Assembly: GCF_045055655.1 (NCBI RefSeq) | Contig: NZ_JBANFI010000003.1 | Coordinates: 124,001-188,000 of the forward strand | DNA length: 64,000 nucleotides | Source of the DNA: Marinospirillum alkalitolerans | Lineage (GTDB): Bacteria > Pseudomonadota > Gammaproteobacteria > Pseudomonadales > Halomonadaceae | Reading direction: 5' to 3' | Part shown: positions 52,583-61,778 of the stretch, one piece after another | Position numbering within the stretch: the stretch's first letter is position 1 | How the letters are laid out: each line of letters starts with the position of its first letter | Position numbers and translations under genes: made by a program | Notes under the pieces: generated by a model | The model's input: only the letters and a program-made list of their open reading frames with translations | What the model was told of the DNA's origin: nothing | Databases searched by the model: none

Positions 52583-54646
52583 ATGCGCACGCAACTCTTG
52601 CGTGGGTTGCTGATCTGTTGGCTGACCCTCAGTTTGAACGCGCCCCTCGTGGCCGAAGAAGTCTCCACACGCCAGTACACGCCGTTAGAAGAGCTTACGC
52701 CTTCTGCCGAGCAGCGCCGTGTCGCCCGCGAAGTGACCCGCACCTTGGTGCGCCAGCACTTTGCCAGCGTTGCACTGGATGCTGAGCTCGAGCGTCAAGC
52801 ACTGGAGAACTACATCGATCAGCTCGACCCCAACAAGGCATTGCTCACCGCCGCAGAGCGCCAAGCCATTTTAGAGCGCACGGCGGAGCTGGAGGCAGCC
52901 CTGGTCAAGGGCGATCTCGAATTTGCCTTCGAGGTTTTTGTCTCCATCGCCAACAAAAACAAGGCGCGTCTTGAGCGAAATCTCGTACAGCTGCAAGAAG
53001 AACTGGATCAGTTCAGCTTCGATCAAGACCAGCGCTTTATGCCAGATCGGCGTGAACAGCCTTGGCCCACCAGTCAAGCTGAGCTAGAAACTTACTGGCA
53101 ACAACGCCTGACCCATGAACTACTCAGTCTGATGGATGCAGAGCAAACCCGCGAAGAAGCGCGTGATCTACTGGTACGCCGCTATCAGAACCAGCTCAGC
53201 CGCCTGCGCCAAACCAATGCGGATGATATCTTCCAAGGCTTCATGAATGCCTTTACCACCAGCGTTGATCCGCACACCAACTATCTTTCACCTCGCCGCA
53301 GCGAAAGCTTTAATATTCAGATGCGCCTTTCTTTAGATGGCATCGGGGCCGTGCTGCAAACTGAGAACGAATATACCAAGGTCGTCAGTCTTGTACCTGG
53401 CGGCCCGGCCGATCGCCAAGGTCAGCTACGCCCTAATGATCGTATTATCGGTGTTGCTCAGGGTGTAGAAGGCGAAATCGAGAATGTGATCGGCTGGCGT
53501 CTCGATGAAGTCGTCGATCTGGTCCGGGGGCCTCGTGGTTCGATTGTGCGCCTTGAAGTCCTGAACCAAGACAATACCGCGCGACGTGTCATAGAAATCG
53601 AGCGCAATGCTGTTGAGCTGGAGGACCAAGCCGCCAGCAGCCGTCGCATCGAGGTACAGGAAGAAGGAGCAACGCGCCACATAGGTATCATTGAGATTCC
53701 GACCTTTTATCTGGATTTTGAAGGCCAGCGCAATAATGATCCCCAATATCGCAGCACCACCCGCGATGTCGCGCGACTGATCCGTGAGCTCCAAGAAGAA
53801 GGTATCGATGGCTTGGTGATAGATCTGCGCAACAATGGCGGCGGCGCACTGCAAGAAGCCAATAGCCTCGTTGGCCTGTTTATTCCACGTGGCCCGACCG
53901 TACAGGTTCGGGATGCAGATGGGCAAATCAATGTGCTGGGCGATTCCAGTGGCCGTGTTTTCTACGAAGGCCCACTGGCCGTTGTCATCAATCGCCTGTC
54001 TGCCTCAGCCTCTGAAATCTTTGCCGGTGCAATCCAAGATTATGGGCGCGGCATAGTGGTCGGTGAGCGCTCCTTTGGTAAGGGCACGGTGCAGACTATT
54101 CTTGATCTGAGTTATGGTCAGCTGAAGATTACTCGCGCCAAGTTCTACCGCATCTCTGGTGCCAGCACTCAGCATCGTGGTGTCGAGCCAGATATTGCCT
54201 TCCCACCGCTGTTTGATCCAGATCGCATCGGAGAAAGCGCCTCTCCTAACGCACTGGCCTGGGATCAGGTTCAACCAGCCGTCACACGTCGCCATGCTGA
54301 TCCAGCACCCTTAATCGCGACGCTGCTTTCCAGCCATCAACAACGTATCCAACAGGATGCCAACTTCCTCTTCCTGCAAGAGCAATCAGAATGGTTGCGT
54401 CGTCATAATGGCGCACCCAGCATCAGTCTGAACCTGGCTGAACGCCAACGCGAACAGCAGCAGGATGAGCAAGAACAGCTGGCGATGGAGAATCGTCGTC
54501 GTGAACGCCTCGGCCTGGAGTTGCTGAGCCAGCTTGAAGAAATGGATCCCAGCAGTGAAGAGCCGACGCCGCTGGATCAAGCCATCCTGTATGAAACAGG
54601 GCGTATTCTGGTCGACTATACGCGCTTGGTGAGCCAGCAAAACTAG
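52583..54646 (+). CDS. prc: Tail-specific carboxy-terminal protease Prc
   Basis: A 687-residue periplasmic S41 protease, nearly the length of E. coli Prc. The signal peptide covers residues 1-24. A PDZ domain lies near 240-330 (LDGIGAVLQTENEYTKV, VPGGPADR), and the serine/lysine dyad is Ser475 in RLSASASEIFAGA and Lys500 in SFGKGTVQ. It degrades misfolded or tagged periplasmic proteins and trims cell-wall hydrolases and lipoproteins. ATG 52583, with AGGAG ten bases upstream, gives a proper signal peptide; the frame continues up to 52406 but that extension is basic and has no export features. Confidence 0.93.
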   Translation: MRTQLLRGLLICWLTLSLNAPLVAEEVSTRQYTPLEELTPSAEQRRVAREVTRTLVRQHFASVALDAELERQALENYIDQLDPNKALLTAAERQAILERTAELEAALVKGDLEFAFEVFVSIANKNKARLERNLVQLQEELDQFSFDQDQRFMPDRREQPWPTSQAELETYWQQRLTHELLSLMDAEQTREEARDLLVRRYQNQLSRLRQTNADDIFQGFMNAFTTSVDPHTNYLSPRRSESFNIQMRLSLDGIGAVLQTENEYTKVVSLVPGGPADRQGQLRPNDRIIGVAQGVEGEIENVIGWRLDEVVDLVRGPRGSIVRLEVLNQDNTARRVIEIERNAVELEDQAASSRRIEVQEEGATRHIGIIEIPTFYLDFEGQRNNDPQYRSTTRDVARLIRELQEEGIDGLVIDLRNNGGGALQEANSLVGLFIPRGPTVQVRDADGQINVLGDSSGRVFYEGPLAVVINRLSASASEIFAGAIQDYGRGIVVGERSFGKGTVQTILDLSYGQLKITRAKFYRISGASTQHRGVEPDIAFPPLFDPDRIGESASPNALAWDQVQPAVTRRHADPAPLIATLLSSHQQRIQQDANFLFLQEQSEWLRRHNGAPSISLNLAERQREQQQDEQEQLAMENRRRERLGLELLSQLEEMDPSSEEPTPLDQAILYETGRILVDYTRLVSQQN

Positions 54647-54661
54647 CCGCGCGCATCCACT

Positions 54662-54689
54662 AAAAAAAGGCCTCCGCTGTGGAGGCCTT
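54662..54689. terminator. Terminator between prc and the thiopurine methyltransferase gene
   Basis: AAGGCCTCC (54667-54675) and GGAGGCCTT (54681-54689) form a perfect 9-bp stem with a 5-nt loop. On the minus strand it is followed by seven T, so it is strong for the methyltransferase gene and weaker for prc. Confidence 0.8.
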
Positions 54690-54722
54690 GTTGTTCATCT
54701 GCACCGCTGACATCAATAAGCA

Positions 54723-55397
54723 TCAGCCAGCTTGGGTTTCCTGGGCTTCAACAGGTAAATAGCCCGAAGCCCAAGGCTGATGTCGTACCAGCAGAAACAC
54801 CCTTTCTACAACCTGATCGCTTCTGACCTCTTCTGCCAAGCATTCGATGGCAAAATTCGCACCATACAAGCGCTCAACCTCCTGTGTATTCACGCTAAAA
54901 GGAGGCCCTTGTAAGCGGGCCGCTTCTTCACGTGCTACCAGCAGAATCTGCGCCCCTGGCTTCAAACACTGGGCCAAAAACAACGCATAGTTCTCGCGCA
55001 CTGCCGTGGGCAAGGCAACCAGCGCAGCACGATCATAAACAGCATCGACTGAGCGCAATAAATCCGCCTTGAGATGAAACACATCCCCAACCACAAACAA
55101 CAAGCGCTCCTGCCAAGCCAGATGCAAATGTGATTGCTGTGCATAACGTACCCCAGCCGAATGGCGCGCCAGCACAGCCTGCTGAGCCTGTTCAGCCAGA
55201 TCGATTCCGATGACCTCATGCCCCTCAGAAAGCAGCCAGTCTAAATCTAGGCTCTTGCCACACAGCGGGACAAAAACACGCGCCTCGGGGGCCAGCTGTA
55301 GTCTTTGCCAAAAACGCTGTAAATGGCGATTCACTTGCGGCTGATGAAAACCTAGGTCTTCTTCACGCCACACTTTTTCCCAGTAGCTTCTGTCCAC
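54723..55397 (-). CDS. tpm: Thiopurine S-methyltransferase family protein
   Basis: A 224-residue SAM-dependent methyltransferase. It shows YWEKVWREEDLGFHQPQVN at the start, RVFVPLCGKSLDLDWL near residue 40 (SAM binding) and AVYDRAALVALP near residue 118, the bacterial TPMT pattern. Such enzymes methylate sulfur and, in Pseudomonas and relatives, selenium or tellurium compounds for detoxification. Start is GTG at 55397 with GGGGAAG upstream. It is separated from miaB by about 210 bases and reads away from it. Confidence 0.9.
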   Translation of the reverse strand: MDRSYWEKVWREEDLGFHQPQVNRHLQRFWQRLQLAPEARVFVPLCGKSLDLDWLLSEGHEVIGIDLAEQAQQAVLARHSAGVRYAQQSHLHLAWQERLLFVVGDVFHLKADLLRSVDAVYDRAALVALPTAVRENYALFLAQCLKPGAQILLVAREEAARLQGPPFSVNTQEVERLYGANFAIECLAEEVRSDQVVERVFLLVRHQPWASGYLPVEAQETQAG

Positions 55398-55560
55398 TCA
55401 GCTTCCCCAACAGGATGATTGATCCACTCAGGATGTATCCACACCTTCTGTGGATAAACCTGGGAGCATCTTTAGAGTAACCTCGCCGATGCCTCTGTGC
55501 TGCAACACTAGCATAAACTGATGAAAATTTGTTCACTAGCCCTGCGCTCGGCTCAGGCTG

Positions 55561-55566
55561 TATAAT
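55561..55566 (+). promoter_or_regulatory. Probable -10 element of the miaB promoter
   Basis: A perfect TATAAT lies 44 bases before the miaB ATG. No good -35 is seen at 17 or 18 bases, so the promoter may be weak or activator dependent. Confidence 0.5.
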
Positions 55567-55609
55567 CCGCCTCTTCTTTTTATCTCCTCAATATAGGTTG
55601 TGTGCTTTT

Positions 55610-56962
55610 ATGACTCAGGCCAGCGAACCCACCACCAAGAAGCTCTTTATCAAAACCCATGGCTGTCAGATGAATGAATATGATTCGACACGCATGGCGG
55701 ATCTGCTCGGTGTGTCCCACCAGCTGGAACTCACGGATGATGAGAACGAGGCCGATGTCATTCTGCTCAACACCTGTTCGATCCGTGAAAAAGCGCAAGA
55801 AAAAGTCTTCCACCAGCTGGGACGCTGGCGTCTACTGAAGGAGAAGAACCCAGACCTGCTGATCGGCGTTGGCGGCTGCGTGGCCAGTCAGGAAGGCGAT
55901 AAGCTGCGCCAGCGTGCGCCTTTTGTTGATCTGGTTTTTGGCCCGCAAACACTGCATCGCGTCCCAGAGATGATTGATGCCACACGCAGCACCAAGATTC
56001 CGGTTGTTGATGTCACCTTTCCTGAGATAGAGAAGTTTGATCGCCTGCCTGCACCCAAGGTAGAAGGCGTCACGGCTTTTGTTTCTATTATGGAAGGCTG
56101 CTCGAAATACTGTACCTTCTGCGTGGTGCCCTATACGCGCGGTGAAGAAGTCTCACGCCCATTTGAAGATGTGATGCGTGAAATCCAGCAATTGGCTGAT
56201 CAGGGAGTGCGCGAGGTCAACCTGCTCGGTCAAAACGTCAACGCCTATCGTGGCCTGAATGCCGCTGGTGAAGAAATCGATCTGGCGGAGCTGATCACCT
56301 GTGTTGCTGCAGTGGAAGGCATGGATCGCATTCGTTTTACCACCTCACATCCAGTCGAATTTTCTGACAGCCTGATCGAAGTCTATCGCCATGTGCCTGA
56401 GCTGGTCAGCCATTTGCATCTACCCGTTCAGACAGGTTCAGATCGTATTCTTGCCGCCATGAAACGTGGCCATACCCGCGCTGAATATGTCGAGAAGATG
56501 AAGCGCATCCGTGCCAATCGTCCCGATATCAGCTTCTCCTCCGATTTTATTGTGGGCTTCCCCAATGAAACGGATCAGGATTTTGAGGACACGATGAATC
56601 TGATCGCGCAGATAGGTTTTGATCTGTCCTTCTCTTTTATCTACAGCGCTCGCCCAGGTACACCTGCTGCTGATCTGGAAGACACCACACCCGAAGCGGT
56701 CAAAAAGCAGCGCCTGCAGCGCTTACAAGAGCGCATTAATCAGCAGACGATGCAGATTAGCCGACGGATGGTCGGCACGCGCCAGCGCATACTGGTGACG
56801 GGGCTGGCACCTAAGGACCCAGGCCAGTTCTCTGGCCGTACCGAAAATAACCGGGTCGTCAACGTGACCAGCGATCACCCTCTGGACTATATTGGTCAAT
56901 TTGTTGATGTGATCATCGAAGAAGCCTACCCTAACTCTTTACGTGGCCGTTTAGCCGAATAA
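55610..56962 (+). CDS. miaB: tRNA-2-methylthio-N6-dimethylallyladenosine synthase MiaB
   Basis: A 450-residue radical-SAM enzyme that adds a methylthio group to i6A37 of tRNAs. The N-terminal cluster uses the cysteines of THGCQMNEYDS, NTCSIREKAQ and GVGGCVASQ; the radical-SAM cluster is GCSKYCTFCVVPYTRG near residue 160. A C-terminal TRAM domain ends the protein. ATG 55610 is chosen since the family begins just before KLFIKTHGC; the longer frame to 55529 spans the promoter. Ribosome-site spacing is loose (AGG 13 bases before the ATG). ybeZ follows nine bases after the stop. Confidence 0.95.
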   Translation: MTQASEPTTKKLFIKTHGCQMNEYDSTRMADLLGVSHQLELTDDENEADVILLNTCSIREKAQEKVFHQLGRWRLLKEKNPDLLIGVGGCVASQEGDKLRQRAPFVDLVFGPQTLHRVPEMIDATRSTKIPVVDVTFPEIEKFDRLPAPKVEGVTAFVSIMEGCSKYCTFCVVPYTRGEEVSRPFEDVMREIQQLADQGVREVNLLGQNVNAYRGLNAAGEEIDLAELITCVAAVEGMDRIRFTTSHPVEFSDSLIEVYRHVPELVSHLHLPVQTGSDRILAAMKRGHTRAEYVEKMKRIRANRPDISFSSDFIVGFPNETDQDFEDTMNLIAQIGFDLSFSFIYSARPGTPAADLEDTTPEAVKKQRLQRLQERINQQTMQISRRMVGTRQRILVTGLAPKDPGQFSGRTENNRVVNVTSDHPLDYIGQFVDVIIEEAYPNSLRGRLAE

Positions 56963-56971
56963 GGAAGCCTT

Positions 56972-58030
56972 GTGACCCCAACTGATGCCGTGGATGCCGC
57001 TGAGGATCTCACTCGCTCTCCCAGAGTGATCCAACTCACTCTGGTCCCCGAAGACGCGCAGCGTCTCGCCGCCCTGTGTGGGCCGCAAAGTAGCCACCTG
57101 AACTTGATGGAACAACGCCTCGGCGTCACCATCAATCATCGTGGACATGCCTTCCAAATCCAGGGGGAGGCACGGCGTGCTCAAACAGCCGCCATGCTGC
57201 TCGAACAGCTCTACAAAGAAAGTGCGCATGAAGAACTCCATGCTGAGTTGATCCATCTGCATCTTCAAGAAGCTGGCCTTGAAGCACTCGAAGAAGAAGG
57301 CCTGCCCTCTCAGGCCCCAGTGCAGATACGCACGCCCAAACTGCACATCAAGCCCCGTGGTGATAATCAGCAAGCCTATGTGCGCAGTATTCGCAGCCAG
57401 GACATTAACTTTGGCATAGGTCCGGCCGGAACAGGCAAAACCTATCTCGCGGTGGCCTGTGCTGTAGAAGCCTTAATGAAAGATGAGATTCGCCGCATCC
57501 TGCTGGTGCGCCCTGCGGTCGAGGCAGGTGAGAAGCTCGGCTTTCTACCCGGTGATCTGGCGCAGAAGATCGATCCTTATCTACGCCCCCTCTATGATGC
57601 CCTCTACGAAATGCTGGGGTTTGAGCAGGTGACCAAGATGATCGAAAAGAATGTCATCGAGGTCGCACCGCTGGCGTTCATGCGCGGCCGTACACTGAAC
57701 AATGCCTTTGTCATCCTCGATGAAAGCCAGAACACCACGCGTGAGCAGATGAAGATGTTCCTGACGCGGATCGGCTTTGGCACCACCGCCGTGATTACCG
57801 GTGATGTCACGCAGATCGACCTGCCACGCGGTACTCGCTCAGGTCTGGTGCATGTGATGCAGGTGCTCAAGGAGGTCAAGGGTATTGGCATGACTCACTT
57901 TGCGAATCGCGATGTTGTTCGTCATCCTTTAGTACAGCGTATTGTCGAAGCCTATGATCTGGCCGAGGCCGCAGAGGAAACCGCGCAACCCTCCACTTCT
58001 CACCCACAAGGGCGGGTTCAGCATGATTGA
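56972..58030 (+). CDS. ybeZ: PhoH-like ATPase YbeZ
   Basis: A 352-residue cytoplasmic ATPase. The N-terminal part is a small RNA-binding-like domain; the PhoH domain has Walker A IGPAGTGKTYLAVACAVEAL near residue 150, RPAVEAGEKLGFLPGD near residue 180, and Walker B VILDESQNTT near residue 250. It is thought to act with the YbeY RNase in rRNA processing. GTG 56972 with AAGGAAG upstream is the start. It overlaps ybeY by eight bases. Confidence 0.93.
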   Translation: MTPTDAVDAAEDLTRSPRVIQLTLVPEDAQRLAALCGPQSSHLNLMEQRLGVTINHRGHAFQIQGEARRAQTAAMLLEQLYKESAHEELHAELIHLHLQEAGLEALEEEGLPSQAPVQIRTPKLHIKPRGDNQQAYVRSIRSQDINFGIGPAGTGKTYLAVACAVEALMKDEIRRILLVRPAVEAGEKLGFLPGDLAQKIDPYLRPLYDALYEMLGFEQVTKMIEKNVIEVAPLAFMRGRTLNNAFVILDESQNTTREQMKMFLTRIGFGTTAVITGDVTQIDLPRGTRSGLVHVMQVLKEVKGIGMTHFANRDVVRHPLVQRIVEAYDLAEAAEETAQPSTSHPQGRVQHD

Positions 58031-58499
58031 ATTGGATCTTCAAATCGCGACTCAGGCAGCTGATGAGGTTCTGCCTAGCCTCACCGATTTACAAAGCTGG
58101 CTGGATCTTGCCTATCCAGCAGACCAGCCAGCAACGGAAGTGACGCTGCGCTTGGTCGATGAGGAAGAAAGCCAAGCACTGAATGCGGCTTATCGTGGTA
58201 AGGACTCTCCGACCAATGTCTTGTCCTTTCCTTTTGAAGCCCCCATTGATTTACCGCCTGAGGCTGAGTTAAGTTTGCTGGGTGATCTGGTGATTTGCGT
58301 GCCGAAGGTGCTCGAAGAAGCCCAGCAGCAAGGCAAAGCACCGCTTCACCATTGGGCGCATCTGGTCATTCATGGCCTGCTGCATCTGCAAGGCTGGGAT
58401 CATGAGACAGAGGCCGAAGCCGAAGCCATGGAAAGCCATGAAGTACAACTGCTGGCCCAACTAGGGATTCCCGATCCTTATCAGGCCGCAAAAGACTGA
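58023..58499 (+). CDS. ybeY: Endoribonuclease YbeY
   Basis: A 158-residue zinc-dependent RNase for 16S rRNA 3'-end maturation and ribosome quality control. The metal site is HGLLHLQGWDH near residue 117, followed by EAEAEAMESHE. The usual tyrosine of the GYDH form is a tryptophan here. RLVDEEESQALNAAYRGKD near residue 45 is also typical. ATG 58023 overlaps the ybeZ stop; the frame extends to 57942 inside ybeZ and is not used. Confidence 0.93.
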   Translation: MIELDLQIATQAADEVLPSLTDLQSWLDLAYPADQPATEVTLRLVDEEESQALNAAYRGKDSPTNVLSFPFEAPIDLPPEAELSLLGDLVICVPKVLEEAQQQGKAPLHHWAHLVIHGLLHLQGWDHETEAEAEAMESHEVQLLAQLGIPDPYQAAKD

Positions 58500-58654
58500 A
58501 GACACCTTCTTTCTTCTTGTCGGGCAGTCAATCAGGCCTCTGATCAAGATCACTTGGCAGGTCAAGGCAGCATGACCAGCCAAATGATAGATCAAAGGCC
58601 TTCTCAAACAATGAACACTTGCCATATTGAGTCCAGGGTGAAACAACAAACGCC

Positions 58655-59533
58655 ATGAACGAAGAGCGATCGAGCCGGGGGCAGCCCCCTAAAAACTGGC
58701 TGGATAAACTGTTGAGTGCCTTTTCGACTGAACCTAAAAACCGCCAAGAGCTGCTCGGCTTTTTAAAAGATGCCTCTGAACGCCAGCTGATTGATTATGA
58801 AGCACTGACCGTGATCGAGGGGGCCTTACAGCTCACCGATATGCAGGTGGGGGATGTGATGATTCCTCGCTCTCATATGGTGGTGGTCAAGATTGATCAG
58901 CATCCGCGTGATTTTCTCCCCTTGCTGATTGAATCCGCCCACTCGCGCTTTCCGGTGATTGGAGAAACCGCCGATGAGGTGCTGGGTATTTTACTGGCCA
59001 AGGATCTGCTACCGCTGATCACCGATCCTGAAGCACTCGCCAATTTTGATATGCGCCAGTTACTGCGCCCAGCCACCTTTGTTCCTGAATACAAGCGCCT
59101 CTACTCGATGCTGCGCGAGTTTCGCGCCACGCATAACCATATGGCGATCGTTGTCGATGAATATGGCGGTACCGCCGGTTTGGTCACCATCGAGGATGTG
59201 CTGGAGCAGATCGTCGGTGATATTGAAGATGAGCATGATGTCGAAGAAGAAGCCGATATCCGCCAAACTGAGCAGGGCCTCTTTTTAGTGCGCGCGTTAA
59301 CGCCCATTGAAGACTTCAATGATTTTTTCTCTGCCGACTTTAGTGATGAAGAGTTCGACACCCTCGGCGGTATTGTGATGCAGAAGTTCGGCCATCTACC
59401 ACGTCGCGGCGAGGCGCTGGTTCTGGCAGGCTTTGAGTTCAAGGTCATCAACGCCGACAACCGCCGCATACGTTTGCTCCAAGTGCGTCAACTCAGCGCG
59501 CAGGAGATTGCCGCCCTCCCCCCTGAAGACTAG
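58655..59533 (+). CDS. corC: CorC/HlyC family transporter-associated protein with CBS domains
   Basis: A 292-residue cytoplasmic protein (YbeX). Two CBS repeats cover about residues 65-190, beginning at VGDVMIPRSHMVVVKIDQHP, and bind adenine nucleotides; a CorC_HlyC domain (about 205-285) follows. Linked to Mg2+/Co2+ efflux and, by gene order, to ribosome and envelope functions. It follows ybeY after 155 bases in which no gene is visible, and lnt begins 32 bases downstream. Confidence 0.92.
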   Translation: MNEERSSRGQPPKNWLDKLLSAFSTEPKNRQELLGFLKDASERQLIDYEALTVIEGALQLTDMQVGDVMIPRSHMVVVKIDQHPRDFLPLLIESAHSRFPVIGETADEVLGILLAKDLLPLITDPEALANFDMRQLLRPATFVPEYKRLYSMLREFRATHNHMAIVVDEYGGTAGLVTIEDVLEQIVGDIEDEHDVEEEADIRQTEQGLFLVRALTPIEDFNDFFSADFSDEEFDTLGGIVMQKFGHLPRRGEALVLAGFEFKVINADNRRIRLLQVRQLSAQEIAALPPED

Positions 59534-59565
59534 CCGCGCAGCCATCTGGCTCGCCAAGGATTGAC

Positions 59566-61086
59566 ATGCGACTTGCTCTATTCGCGCTGCTGAGCGGCGC
59601 TTCTCTGACACTGGCAGCAGCCCCCTTTGATTTTTGGCCGCTGGCTTGGTTGGCCCCCTTGGTACTGCTGCTGATTCTTGATCAGCAGTCTGTTGCGCGG
59701 GCCACTTGGCTGGGCTGGCTCTTTGGTCTGGGGCTGTTTGCTTCTGGCGCATCCTGGGTCTATGTCAGCATCCATGAGCATGGCCATGCTCCGGTTCCCT
59801 TGGCGCTGCTCTTAACTGGCTTATTTGTCGCTGGATTGGCACTGTTCTTTGCGCTGCATGCCTGGATCTGGCAAAGATTTCTCGCTGGACGCTGGGTGCT
59901 GCTGAGCTGGCCAGCTTTGTGGGTGGTCATGGAGATATTCCGTTCTTGGTTCCTGACTGGCTTTCCCTGGCTCCTGCTCGGCAGCAGTCAAATCAGCAGC
60001 CCACTGGCAGGCTGGGCACCGCTTCTCGGTGTTTATGGTGTCTCTGGATTGTGCGTGCTGCTCGGCCTGCTGCTGTTGCAAGTCTGGCGTCCAAATGGCT
60101 TACCTCCATTCAGCCATGCCGCAATGACGCGCCTCAAAACCAGCCATCGACGCTGGATCAGCAGCGGCCTTCTGGCTTCTCTTCTGATCGCGGGTCTACT
60201 GCTGCAACCTGTTCAATGGACCCAACCCCAGGGATCACCGCTGACCTTGGCACTGGTGCAAGGCAATATTGCTCAGGAAGACAAGTGGAACCCTCAACTG
60301 CGCGGTCGGATTATTCATCAATATCTGCGCCTCAGTGAAGCGGCCACAGCACAGGAGATCGACCTGCTCCTCTGGCCTGAAACAGCGCTTCCCCTGCTTC
60401 CCGATCAAGCCGCGCCTTTTTTTGCGCGCGCGCTCAGTCATGCTGGCCCTGAAGCTGGCTTGATTTCTGGCCTGGTCTCGCGTGAAACCAGCACCTCGGC
60501 TTTTCATAACAGCCTAGTGACAGCAGGCGGCGCCTCAGGGATTTATCACAAGAGTATTCTGGTGCCCTTTGGCGAATATGTCCCTTTGGAGCGCTATCTG
60601 CGTGGACTGATCGCTTTTTTTGACCTGCCGATGTCCAGCTTCCAACCAGGCTCACCTCCTGGCGGTCAGTTAAGCTTTGGCGAGACCCAGATTGCCCCAC
60701 TGATCTGCTACGAGATTGCCTACGCCGACTTTACAGCACGCCAAGCGCAAGAGAGCCACTGGCTGCTGACGGTGTCGAATGACAGCTGGTTTGGTGCCTC
60801 AATCGGGCCCTTACAACATCGCCAAATCGCGCAAATGCGCGCACTAGAAACAGGGCGTCCACTGGCTCGGGCGACCAATAACGGGGTCACCGCCTTGATC
60901 GACCATCATGGGCGTATCACGCAACAGCTGCCTCAATTTGAAGACGGAGTGCTGATAGGTCAGCTCCAGCCGCGCACCGGGCAGACGCCTTTTATGTTGT
61001 GGGGATCTTGGTTAGCCGGTGGATTCAGCCTCTTGCTGCTGCTCGCCGCACGCTGGTGGCCTCTGCCACGGCGTGACGCCCACTAG
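59566..61086 (+). CDS. lnt: Apolipoprotein N-acyltransferase Lnt
   Basis: A 506-residue inner-membrane enzyme that adds the third acyl chain to lipoproteins. Six or seven N-terminal helices (residues 1-215) precede a carbon-nitrogen hydrolase domain. The catalytic triad is visible: Glu272 in LLLWPETALP, Lys329 in YHKSILVPFGEYVP and Cys381 in LICYEIAYADF. A final helix lies near 480-500. It closes the miaB-ybeZ-ybeY-corC-lnt series, a conserved order. It converges on the zinc-ribbon gene, separated by a hairpin with arms at 61094-61105 and 61113-61125. Confidence 0.95.
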   Translation: MRLALFALLSGASLTLAAAPFDFWPLAWLAPLVLLLILDQQSVARATWLGWLFGLGLFASGASWVYVSIHEHGHAPVPLALLLTGLFVAGLALFFALHAWIWQRFLAGRWVLLSWPALWVVMEIFRSWFLTGFPWLLLGSSQISSPLAGWAPLLGVYGVSGLCVLLGLLLLQVWRPNGLPPFSHAAMTRLKTSHRRWISSGLLASLLIAGLLLQPVQWTQPQGSPLTLALVQGNIAQEDKWNPQLRGRIIHQYLRLSEAATAQEIDLLLWPETALPLLPDQAAPFFARALSHAGPEAGLISGLVSRETSTSAFHNSLVTAGGASGIYHKSILVPFGEYVPLERYLRGLIAFFDLPMSSFQPGSPPGGQLSFGETQIAPLICYEIAYADFTARQAQESHWLLTVSNDSWFGASIGPLQHRQIAQMRALETGRPLARATNNGVTALIDHHGRITQQLPQFEDGVLIGQLQPRTGQTPFMLWGSWLAGGFSLLLLLAARWWPLPRRDAH

Positions 61087-61093
61087 CACACAA

Positions 61094-61125
61094 GCCAAGC
61101 GCCTCCTATCAAGAGGCGACTTGGC
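61094..61125. terminator. Hairpin between lnt and the zinc-ribbon gene
   Basis: GCCAAG with GCCTC (61094-61105) pairs with GAGGC and CTTGGC (61113-61125), with small internal mismatches. There is no T run on either strand, so it may be an inefficient terminator or a stabilising structure for convergent transcripts. Confidence 0.45.
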
Positions 61126-61144
61126 AACCAACAAGGGAAGCCGT

Positions 61145-61678
61145 CTAGAGAGAGGAAGCCTCGGCACTGCGGCGCAAGAAAACACGCCCATCACAGCGAT
61201 GGCAGGGTTCAAGACGGTGGGTATAGGCAACTTCAACAGGCTTTTCACACTGGGTGCACACAAAAGCCCCTGCAATGGCCAGTTCGCCAGCATGATAGAG
61301 GGTGGGATCTTCACGGCTGAGCAGATCTTCTTCAAGCGTGCGTGCATCTAACAAGGCTGGATCAGCAATCTGACGCAGCCAATGCATCACCTGCTCACCC
61401 AGAACCGCGCCTTCTAGAGCCAGCCATTGGGCCACACCACTGCCTGTTGTGGCGAGATGCTTTTGTAGATCCACCAGATCGCGCTTCAACCAAGCCTGTA
61501 GCAGACTGGCCTCTTCTGCTGTCACACGCTCCACTTCTTGCTCAGCATCAAGAAGACGCTGGATTTCCGCTTCCAGATTGATCTGCTGGCTGGCTTGTTC
61601 AACTTCTTGCTGTACCTGATAGAGCTTTTCCACCAGTTCATCATAAAGCGCAGCTAAACGCTCGGCTTGATCGGACAT
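61145..61678 (-). CDS. Zinc-ribbon protein (DUF1451-like)
   Basis: A 177-residue soluble protein: an N-terminal helical region rich in Glu/Gln (residues 1-120, likely coiled coil) and a C-terminal zinc ribbon with CTQCEKP and CHRCDG. It resembles conserved proteins that lie near lnt and leuS in Pseudomonas-type genomes. Function is unknown. The ATG has AAGGAGAAG about seven bases upstream, a strong ribosome site. Confidence 0.78.
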   Translation of the reverse strand: MSDQAERLAALYDELVEKLYQVQQEVEQASQQINLEAEIQRLLDAEQEVERVTAEEASLLQAWLKRDLVDLQKHLATTGSGVAQWLALEGAVLGEQVMHWLRQIADPALLDARTLEEDLLSREDPTLYHAGELAIAGAFVCTQCEKPVEVAYTHRLEPCHRCDGRVFLRRSAEASSL

Positions 61679-61778
61679 GGTCTTCTCCTTTTCGTGATCA
61701 GCTCAGGCCATCTTTGCCACTCAGTACCAGCTGGCAGAGTCATACCTCTCAGGCTTTCCAGCTTAACACGGCAATCGA